A program made the translations under genes and the position numbers. Positions 1-4,460 of a DNA stretch of 5,669 bases are shown piece by piece. The stretch's first letter is position 1, and each line of letters starts with the position of its first letter. The stretch covers positions 1 through 5,669 of the forward strand of contig JALOPK010000301.1 of assembly GCA_025453925.1 (NCBI GenBank). The letters run 5' to 3'. The notes under the pieces were generated by a model. That model searched no databases. It had not been told where the DNA came from and saw only the letters and a program-made list of their open reading frames with translations. This DNA is from Candidatus Eiseniibacteriota bacterium. Its GTDB lineage: Bacteria > JAFGKV01.

Positions 1-160
1 TGTCGAACAGCCTCAGAACATTGATGCTCCATGCCTCAGACTGGTAATCTTTGGTCGGGAAACCGATCGAGCTCACCACCAGACAGCGCGGCAGCGGGGC
101 GGCGGCTGTCATGCCGGCGAGTGTGAGGGTGGAAAACAGCGCGAACACGCACCTTCTCAT
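1..160 (-). CDS. Exported protein of unknown function, N-terminal fragment
   Basis: Only the first 53 codons are visible; the gene continues past the left edge. It starts at ATG 160-158 (MRRCVFALFSTLTLAG...), with an AAAGGGG Shine-Dalgarno about 7 bases upstream. The first 20 or so residues form a textbook secretion signal: positive residues at positions 2-3, then a hydrophobic stretch ending in small residues (AGMTAAA), so the product is probably exported. The Cys at position 4 precedes the hydrophobic core and is not a lipobox. The mature part begins LPRCLVVSSIGFPTKDYQSE, too short to place in a family. It is separated from the upstream operon by a strong terminator and about 275 bases, so it probably has its own promoter, though I see no clear -35/-10 pair. 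Seen: start, SD and signal peptide. Unknown: function. Confidence 0.7.
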   Translation of the reverse strand, partial: MRRCVFALFSTLTLAGMTAAAPLPRCLVVSSIGFPTKDYQSEAWSINVLRLFD

Positions 161-435
161 CAGGCGCCCCTTTCTCACGGGCTCTGCCGTTCCCGTCCGC
201 CGGCGATGGGGAGGGCTGCTGAGGCTCCACCGCGCCAAGGCCCTCGCCGGTTGATTCTGAGCCCGGAGCTTCCCATCCCCCTCACGGAGAACGGCGAGTG
301 GGGAGGCGTGGATTGTCGGCAAGACGGTCACGCCCGTCACGGGCCAGCGGCGGAGGGCACTTCAGGAGTGGGTTGAAGGCAAGAAACCGCCCGGCCCCCC
401 GCAGTCAAGCGGCTGCCCGGGGCATCGAAAAGGAG
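161..435. other. Intergenic leader of the exported-protein gene
   Basis: About 275 bases lie between the exported-protein start and the terminator of the DUF2089 operon. I see no credible gene in either direction; the open frames here have arginine- and proline-rich translations with no family character. The stretch contains a 7-bp inverted repeat (CCGGCGA at 200-206, TCGCCGG at 244-250) and a short hairpin (GCCCG 332-336, CGGGC 340-344). Either could fold in the leader RNA, but both are weak. The promoter of the gene at 160-1 must be here or in the last part of it; none is recognisable. Confidence 0.45.
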
Positions 436-462
436 GAGGGCACCGGCGGTGCCGGTGCCCTC
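436..462 (-). terminator. Intrinsic terminator of the DUF2089 operon
   Basis: A perfect 12-bp stem (436-447 with 451-462, GAGGGCACCGGC paired with its complement) closes on a 3-base loop. Read on the minus strand it is followed by CTCCTTTTCG, a short T-rich tract. It begins 19 bases after the TAA of the SHOCT-like gene (484-482), the expected place for a Rho-independent terminator ending that operon. Confidence 0.85.
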
Positions 463-481
463 GGAGCGAACCGACCGGAGG

Positions 482-862
482 TTACTCGCAGAAGACTCTC
501 ACGACATCGCCGTCGTGAGAATCGACGTTGACCTCAAGCTCCTTGAGGGCCTGGATCAGTTCCTCTGTGTCCATCGACGAGAGCGCCGTCAGATCGATCC
601 CCTTTTCCTCCATCTGCTCGCGGGCATCGCGCGGCACCAGCGCGGAGAACTTCATCCCCGCGCGGACCAGCGCCAGCGGGACACGGATATTGACCTTGTC
701 GCCGTCGGAGCTGTCCACCGTCACCCGCAGGTACCGTGGCGTTCCCTTGGCGACGGGAAGGGGCGCCTCCTTGCCAACGGCCGAAAGAAGGCGCTCGGCC
801 TCCTCGGGAGTCGCCTTGCCCTCGGCCACCAGGCGTAGAATCCGAATCCTCTCCTCACTCAT
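482..862 (-). CDS. SHOCT-like domain protein
   Basis: 126 residues, no signal peptide or membrane segment, so probably cytoplasmic. Residues 4-28 (ERIRILRLVAEGKATPEEAE onward) form the short two-helix SHOCT-like module also found at the N-terminus of LiaX/DUF4097-type proteins. A Pro/Ala linker follows, then a second domain from about residue 42 to 126, with beta-rich segments (YLRVTVDSS, KVNIRVPLAL), a helical middle (REQMEEKGIDL), and a closing strand ending VRVFCE. This architecture often accompanies DUF2089 genes. The start at ATG 862 is supported by AAAGGAG 7 bases upstream. The gene is the last of three, 33 bases after the small membrane-protein gene, and is followed by a strong terminator. 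The SHOCT-like helices probably mediate protein-protein contact, perhaps with the DUF2089 regulator, which ends in a similar motif (inference). Biochemical role unknown. Confidence 0.85.
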   Translation of the reverse strand: MSEERIRILRLVAEGKATPEEAERLLSAVGKEAPLPVAKGTPRYLRVTVDSSDGDKVNIRVPLALVRAGMKFSALVPRDAREQMEEKGIDLTALSSMDTEELIQALKELEVNVDSHDGDVVRVFCE

Positions 863-895
863 TGCAGTGCTCCTTTCTCAAGGGGATACGCGTCT

Positions 896-1147
896 TCAGA
901 CAATGACCACACGAATCGATGGACCCTCTGCCCGGTCGACCGCAACCCGGGTGCCGTTCACCGCGACACAGAGCGCCGGCACCGCGCCGATGGCGGCAAG
1001 GGTCGATTGAGCGCGGGACCCATTCTTGACCAGGTACCGGACCAAGGACGCCAGCCAGAGAAGTGCGAGCAGGGGCCAGAACAGCAGGAACGGGAAGGGC
1101 ACCCAGGCGTAGCGCCCGATCCTGACCACCACCAGCGCCGGCATCAT
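896..1147 (-). CDS. Small single-pass membrane protein of the DUF2089 operon
   Basis: 83 residues. A short N-terminal strand (ALVVVRIGRY) precedes one strong hydrophobic helix at about residues 16-40 (VPFPFLLFWPLLALLWLASL), then a basic patch (RYLVKNGSR) and a tail ending in alternating hydrophobics (GPSIRVVIV). A second moderately hydrophobic stretch (STLAAIGAVPALCVAV) may lie at the membrane. The start is either ATG 1147 (ATGA overlap with the TGA of the DUF2089 gene) or ATG 1144 (TGATG); both imply translational coupling and no clear Shine-Dalgarno is needed. Its place between the DUF2089 regulator and the SHOCT-like protein suggests it is the membrane part of the module, either a sensor or an anchor (inference). 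I know no characterised homologue. Confidence 0.8.
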   Translation of the reverse strand: MMPALVVVRIGRYAWVPFPFLLFWPLLALLWLASLVRYLVKNGSRAQSTLAAIGAVPALCVAVNGTRVAVDRAEGPSIRVVIV

Positions 1148-1497
1148 GCGAGCAGATCCAGTGCCTGGCGTGCATCGATCTCTCCCCGCTCGAGGCGGTC
1201 GAGCAGATCGCCAACCTGCGGCTTCGGCGGGGGCGGGGGGGCATCCAGCTTCTCAAGCAAGGCGGCGAGTCTGTTCTTCATGGTCGGGTAGCTGATGCCG
1301 AACATCTCCCCGGTCTTGGTGAGATTCCCGCCGCTGAAGAGAAGCGCCAGCACGAGCTGCTGCTCCTCGCGGGAGAGTTTACCCAAGGGCGAGACCTCCA
1401 GGTTGCCCTCCACCGTGATGCCGCAGTCGGTGCACGCTGCTCTGGTGAGCCGCATCCCCTTGCCGCACGATGGGCATCGAAGATCCGTCACATTCAT
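1144..1497 (-). CDS. DUF2089-family zinc-ribbon/HTH regulator
   Basis: 117 residues in three parts. Residues 8-25 form a four-cysteine zinc ribbon (CPSC at 8-11, CTDC at 22-25). Residues 42-83 form a helix-turn-helix (LSREEQQLVLALLFSGGNLT, then KTGEMFGISYPTMKNRLAAL), the signature of the DUF2089 family of predicted transcriptional regulators. A proline run (86-91) links to residues 97-116, DLLDRLERGEIDARQALDLL, which resembles a SHOCT-like helical hairpin. The open frame extends to GTG 1503, but that codon overlaps the Shine-Dalgarno GGAGG at 1507-1503. ATG 1497, 5 bases after the SD, is the better start. It is first in a three-gene operon (regulator, small membrane protein, SHOCT-like protein) with a recognisable promoter and dyads just upstream, fitting autoregulation (inference). 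The regulated targets are not known. Confidence 0.9.
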   Translation of the reverse strand: MNVTDLRCPSCGKGMRLTRAACTDCGITVEGNLEVSPLGKLSREEQQLVLALLFSGGNLTKTGEMFGISYPTMKNRLAALLEKLDAPPPPPKPQVGDLLDRLERGEIDARQALDLLA

Positions 1498-1532
1498 TTC
1501 CACCTCCAGGAGTTACGATTCTTGGATGCGTG

Positions 1533-1554
1533 AATCATGATTTGCGAGGCAAAT
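1533..1554. promoter_or_regulatory. Overlapping dyads, candidate operator of the DUF2089 operon
   Basis: Two perfect inverted repeats overlap here: the 10-bp palindrome AATCATGATT (1533-1542) and ATTTGC-GAG-GCAAAT (1540-1545 and 1549-1554). They cover the end of the -10 element and the expected transcription start of the minus-strand promoter, about 35-55 bases upstream of the regulator's ATG. That is a usual place for a repressor site. Binding by the DUF2089 protein itself is inference. Confidence 0.4.
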
Positions 1555-1580
1555 ATACATCAGACTGACGTTTTCCGCAA
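1552..1580 (-). promoter_or_regulatory. Sigma70-type promoter of the DUF2089 operon
   Basis: On the minus strand TTGCGG (1580-1575) and TATATT (1557-1552) are separated by exactly 17 bases. The -10 matches consensus at 5 of 6 positions, the -35 at 3 of 6. The region is markedly AT-richer than its surroundings. The expected start of transcription, near 1545, leaves a leader of roughly 45-50 bases before ATG 1497. Confidence 0.55.
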
Positions 1581-1676
1581 GGGAGTTTTCGAGTTCACAA
1601 TACTCGGGAGACAAGGCGGCGTGATTCTCAAGGGACGCTCAGCGGGTTTCAGTGGGCAGGCGACTCTCCATCGCCA

Positions 1677-1698
1677 ACTATTCTAATATTAGAATAGT
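1677..1698. promoter_or_regulatory. Perfect 22-bp AT-rich palindrome, probable operator
   Basis: The half-site ACTATTCTAAT is followed directly by its exact reverse complement, giving an uninterrupted 22-bp palindrome with 18 A/T bases in GC-rich DNA. The absence of a loop argues against a terminator; it looks like a binding site for a dimeric repressor. On the plus strand it is followed within 20 bases by AGGGAGG (1703-1709) and ATG 1716. On the minus strand it lies about 100 bases upstream of the DUF2089 promoter. The cognate regulator is unknown; autoregulated PadR, MarR or BlaI types are possible by architecture only. Confidence 0.6.
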
Positions 1699-1916
1699 CA
1701 GCAGGGAGGCGAGCTATGGAGGCTCCGCGACCAAATGTCGTGATTCCGAGGTTGAAGGTGGCGCCACGGCATGGCCGTCCCACGTTGCGGGGCAGGCGCC
1801 GAAGCGCGGCCCTCCGGCGTTCTCTCGAAGTCTCGTCTAGGATGACGGGCTCACATCGAGTCCCGCCATGCTCACCCGACAAGTGGTTGAGTGTGACGAG
1901 CAGGGGGAGAGCGGTC
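1699..1916. other. Gene-poor stretch, possibly a remnant of a plus-strand gene
   Basis: No credible protein is encoded on either strand. On the plus strand AGGGAGG, a 6-base spacer and ATG 1716 form an ideal start context. The 109-codon frame that follows (to 2045) reads MEAPRPNVVIPRLKVAP and then turns into Arg/Pro/Gly/Ser-rich sequence crossing the hairpins and the 3' end of the opposing gene, unlike a folded protein. A minus-strand frame (2098-1649) is similar in quality. The best reading is that control signals and the first few codons survive from a gene whose body has been lost; this is inference. The alternative is plain intergenic DNA. Confidence 0.35.
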
Positions 1917-1976
1917 TCCCGCAGAAATCCTTGCTGCGGGAAACCCGCGGGGCAGGGCTCCCCGGAACCCTGCCCC
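1917..1976. terminator. Stacked hairpins after the sigma operon
   Basis: Three strong hairpins lie 29-88 bases downstream of the last gene of the sigma operon (TAG 2007-2005). They are 1949-1957 with 1968-1976 (GGGGCAGGG stem, 9 bp, 10-base loop); GCGGG 1936-1940 with CCCGC 1944-1948 (AAA loop); and 1917-1924 with 1934-1941 (TCCCGCAG stem, 8 bp). The last two share the 1936-1940 strand and exclude each other. No clear T-tract follows on the minus strand, so this is a probable but non-canonical termination or 3'-end-stabilising region. Confidence 0.45.
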
Positions 1977-2004
1977 AGACATCCGCGTGCGGGCGTGGGA
2001 TACG

Positions 2005-2574
2005 CTACGGGTTTCCCCCCTGCCGGCTCCGGATTGCTTTCATGACCAGGTATGCACCAAGAACGATCGGCAGCACGGGCCACCACTCCTCGATCCATGC
2101 CATGGAGACATCAAACTTGAGGTGCAGCAGGAGCAGGAGACCCACCGCCATGAGCACGATTCCGCCGAAGAGCGAACCGCCCATGGGAGGAAGCTTCGCG
2201 ACGTCCTGGAGATCCAGTTCCTGGCCCAACTCGCCCGCGCGATTGTAGAGCTTCGCGAGGCGGTATGCATCGATCACGTTGTAGATCCAGAAGAACGAGA
2301 GCGAGAAGCCGAAGAGCGGTTCGAGTCCCCTGATTCCGGACTCGAGTATGGTGATGGTGAGCGCCACGATCCCCATGTACGTGAAGCCCCTCCGGTAGAA
2401 CCCGACATAGACCTGGCCCATGCCCGGCATCGTGGAGAGAAGGCCTGCCAGGCCAGGCGACTTCCTTCCGAAATCGCGGATTCGGGACCGTGGCGGCTCG
2501 CCGGGGCGACTCTGTGGGCCGTCATTGACGCGTGGTGCGGCATACTCTCTGCCGCTGTCCTGAGTACCGTTCAT
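2005..2574 (-). CDS. TM2-like/DUF5668 (LiaF-type) membrane protein
   Basis: 189 residues, probably in the cytoplasmic membrane. Residues 1-40 are polar, with many Pro, Arg and Ser. Residues 41-110 resemble a TM2-type hairpin: GLAGLLSTMPGMGQVYVGFY then RRG, a helix at about 64-80, and a second at 88-106 ending in FFWIYNVIDAYRLAK. A polar loop (111-130) precedes a second helix pair at about 133-150 (GGSLFGGIVLMAVGLLLLL) and 161-180 (WWPVLPIVLGAYLVM), which matches the DUF5668/LiaI-LiaF-like membrane module. The frame is open further upstream, but ATG 2574 has AGGAGG 5 bases before it, and the upstream extension would run into the anti-sigma gene. It follows that gene by 16 bases and is third in the sigma operon. 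LiaF-type proteins take part in envelope-stress signalling in Firmicutes; the same role here is inferred. Confidence 0.8.
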   Translation of the reverse strand: MNGTQDSGREYAAPRVNDGPQSRPGEPPRSRIRDFGRKSPGLAGLLSTMPGMGQVYVGFYRRGFTYMGIVALTITILESGIRGLEPLFGFSLSFFWIYNVIDAYRLAKLYNRAGELGQELDLQDVAKLPPMGGSLFGGIVLMAVGLLLLLHLKFDVSMAWIEEWWPVLPIVLGAYLVMKAIRSRQGGNP

Positions 2575-2590
2575 CTCATCCTCCTGTTGG

Positions 2591-3577
2591 CTATGATATG
2601 CGGGAAACGGAATGCTCGTCCGCGCGCGGCGCACGGGTCGACTCGGAGCCTTCGCTTCCTCCCGTGATGGAAGCGGAGACCTCGCCGTGGCGGAGAGCCT
2701 TCCAGAGGGACACCACATCTGAGCGCATCAGACGGACGCCGTTGCTGGCCGCGGTATACTCACCGTCGCGCAGGGCACCCGCCACGTTTCGGAAGTCGGA
2801 CCAGAGCACACTGGCGGCGTCAGTGGTGCCCACGTATCGCATCTCGATCTGCCGGACCGCTGACTGCACCGGGTCGAGCACCCGCCCACCCGTTGCGTGC
2901 CACAGCGGCGCCGCGGCGGCCGTCAGGCGTTCCGACGCGGCATCCGCGCGGGACCGCGCGCTGTCGAACTGCGAGTCGATACTGACCAAGAAGTTCGCCG
3001 CGTACCGGATGGGGACGACCGGCGAGCCGCCCAGCACTACAAGCAGTGCTGCTCCTACGTAGGCGACCTGCAACTCGAACAGGGGTACGGACACGACCCC
3101 TTCCCACCACCGGCCGACCCGAGCGCGCCAGGACATCCGGCCGGGCGCCCGGGACGTGGCGCGAATCACCCCTGCCGCGAACGCGTGGTCAGGGGTCGTC
3201 TCCGCCATGGCCGGCAGCATGGGCACCAGCCAGGTCAGGACTGCCTCCAGCGCACGGCAGCGCGGGCAGTGCTCCAGGTGGCGGCGCACCATGGCATGGT
3301 ACTCCACGTCTCGATGTGCGATCTCCCGACCCGCGATGGTTCGCTCGACCAGACCGCAGGCCGGGCCGCTGGTGCGCGCCAGCACCGCAGAGGTCAGATC
3401 CGGGGCTGCTTCCGTGGGAGCGTCCCCGTCACGCACTGTGGCCAGGAGGCGAGCGCATTTCCCGCATGCATCGGCGTGCCGTTCGAAGGTTGTCCGCGAT
3501 TCCGGCGCCAGCCCCCCGTCGAGATAGTCAGCGAGCATGTCCAGCCAGTCGCGGCAGCTCATTCTGTCTCGATTCAT
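2591..3577 (-). CDS. Membrane anti-sigma factor with two zinc modules
   Basis: 328 residues. Predicted to hold the sigma factor encoded just upstream and release it on an envelope signal. Two zinc anti-sigma (zf-HC2/ZAS) signatures stand in tandem: C8, H34-x3-C38-x2-C41 and C74, H100-x3-C104-x2-C107, with the same 25-residue gap between first Cys and His. One hydrophobic helix at about 168-189 (ELQVAYVGAALLVVLGG) places the zinc modules in the cytoplasm and residues 190-328 outside. The outer part looks alpha-helical, rich in Ala, Arg and Ser (SARSRADAASERLTAAAAPL), with no known sensor domain. ATG 3577 lies 7 bases after the sigma stop, with AGGAG inside the sigma gene's last codons, so translation is probably coupled. 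Another start at Met6 is possible but lacks an SD. Longer than most ZAS proteins because of the second module and the outer domain. Confidence 0.88.
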   Translation of the reverse strand: MNRDRMSCRDWLDMLADYLDGGLAPESRTTFERHADACGKCARLLATVRDGDAPTEAAPDLTSAVLARTSGPACGLVERTIAGREIAHRDVEYHAMVRRHLEHCPRCRALEAVLTWLVPMLPAMAETTPDHAFAAGVIRATSRAPGRMSWRARVGRWWEGVVSVPLFELQVAYVGAALLVVLGGSPVVPIRYAANFLVSIDSQFDSARSRADAASERLTAAAAPLWHATGGRVLDPVQSAVRQIEMRYVGTTDAASVLWSDFRNVAGALRDGEYTAASNGVRLMRSDVVSLWKALRHGEVSASITGGSEGSESTRAPRADEHSVSRIS

Positions 3578-3584
3578 GGCGGTG

Positions 3585-4151
3585 CTACTCCTGCAGTTCC
3601 GGACCGCCGCCCAAAGCGAGGATAGCCTTGGCCAGTTCGATCCGCGCGCGGTTGGCCCGCGACTTCACCGTTCCCAGGGGCACCTTCAGCATGGAGGCGA
3701 TCTCCTCCTGAGGCAGCCCCTGCATCTCCTTCAACACGATGATCTCCCGGTTGATGACGCTCAGCGTCCGAAGCCCACGATACACGAGGCGCTTGCGGGC
3801 ATTCGTGATGGCGTGCTGCTCGGGATTCGGGTCGTCGTCGGCGAGGCTGACGTCTTCTTCGATGGGGACGTCGTGTGCCGGCGGCCGGGCCTTGGCCCGC
3901 CGCAGGTGATCCACACACACGCCGCGGGCGATCCGCACCATCCATGGCAGGAAACGCTGAGGGTCGCGACAGGTGGTCAGTTTCCGGTAGATGCGCACGA
4001 ACACTTCCTGCGCCAGGTCCCTAGCCTCTTCAGCATTGCCGACATAGCCATAGGCGATGCCGTAGATGCGGCCCTGGTACGTGCGCACCAGCGCTTCCCA
4101 GGCCAGTTCATCTCCGTTTCGGCATCGCTGAAGCAGTTCGGTCAGCTCCAT
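3585..4151 (-). CDS. ECF-family RNA polymerase sigma factor
   Basis: 188 residues, a normal length for an ECF (sigma70 group 4) factor. Region 2 spans about residues 15-85: the RNA polymerase-binding DLAQEVF motif at 45-51 and the -10-recognising segment FLPWMVRIARGVCVDHLRR at 67-85. An acidic linker (86-120) follows. Region 4 spans about 125-178, with the -35-binding helix-turn-helix LPQEEIASMLKVPLGTVKSR at 146-165. The frame extends to 4283, but the extra N-terminal residues are unlike any sigma factor. ATG 4151 with GAGAGG 4 bases before it gives the standard N-terminus MELTELLQRCRNGDELAWEA. It is first in an operon with its probable anti-sigma factor and a LiaF-type membrane protein. Such operons are usually self-activated, but I see no confident -35/-10 pair. 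The regulon is unknown. Confidence 0.93.
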   Translation of the reverse strand: MELTELLQRCRNGDELAWEALVRTYQGRIYGIAYGYVGNAEEARDLAQEVFVRIYRKLTTCRDPQRFLPWMVRIARGVCVDHLRRAKARPPAHDVPIEEDVSLADDDPNPEQHAITNARKRLVYRGLRTLSVINREIIVLKEMQGLPQEEIASMLKVPLGTVKSRANRARIELAKAILALGGGPELQE

Positions 4152-4347
4152 GGTTCCTCTCGCCGTTGCCGGGGGCTCCCGGTCATGGTCTTCGTGGTTC
4201 CTGCCATCTAGGACGCAGGAATGTCTCATCTGGTTCGGTGTGAAGAACTGATGGAGTTTCGTCATCTCACGTCGCGCGGGCAAGGGAACCGCCAGTCACG
4301 GATCGCCTGCGCTCGTGAAGCTCTCGGTCCGGTGCATGCACAGTGCG
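4152..4347. other. Upstream region of the sigma operon
   Basis: This stretch holds no gene I can support; the open frames are extensions of the sigma gene or shadows. It should contain the promoter of the sigma operon on the minus strand, but no convincing -35/-10 pair of either sigma70 or ECF type stands out. Notable short elements are the 10-bp palindrome GTGCATGCAC (4332-4341) and the 10-mer CGGGCAAGGG (4277-4286), which also occurs in both 113-bp repeats to the right. The latter may mark a degraded third copy or may be chance. Confidence 0.4.
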
Positions 4348-4460
4348 GCGCGCCGTGAGGCGGGACGGGCTGTTGACCGGATCGTGACTGACGTCATTCC
4401 GACATGGGCGGCGGTCGCGGTTCACACCGCTCCAACCGGGCAAGGGTCTGGTGTAAGGAC
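4348..4460. repeat. 113-bp direct repeat, copy A
   Basis: Left copy of a tandem pair with period 122 bp. It matches 4470-4582 with 7 mismatches and no gaps (about 94% identity). The unit begins GCGCGCCGTGAGGCGGGACG, contains the palindrome TGACGTCA (4389-4396), and carries ACACC...GGTGT, which can form a stem near its right end. It holds the stop of the extended nqrF frame (4424-4422) and lies upstream of the sigma operon. No terminal inverted repeats or target-site duplication are evident, so it is not an obvious insertion sequence. Confidence 0.9.

Noticed and set aside
298-531. 77-codon plus-strand frame through the terminator
   Set aside because: Runs through the terminator hairpin and the end of the SHOCT-like gene; composition is that of random GC-rich DNA.
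1649-2098. 149-codon minus-strand frame
   Set aside because: Overlaps the 3' end of the LiaF-type gene, crosses the hairpins and the palindrome, and shows no domain or good Shine-Dalgarno.
2575-2718. N-terminal extension of the LiaF-type protein
   Set aside because: Would overlap the anti-sigma gene by over 100 bases; the extension is low-complexity, while ATG 2574 has an ideal Shine-Dalgarno.
2897-3711. Long plus-strand frames (242, 221 and 123 codons) opposite the anti-sigma gene
   Set aside because: They overlap one another and the clear anti-sigma and sigma genes, are Arg/Pro/Gly-rich, and lack proper start contexts.
3537-4211. 224-codon plus-strand frame opposite the sigma gene
   Set aside because: Complementary to a canonical ECF sigma factor; no independent support.
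4152-4283. N-terminal extension of the sigma factor
   Set aside because: The extra 44 residues match nothing in ECF factors; ATG 4151 with GAGAGG gives the family-typical N-terminus.
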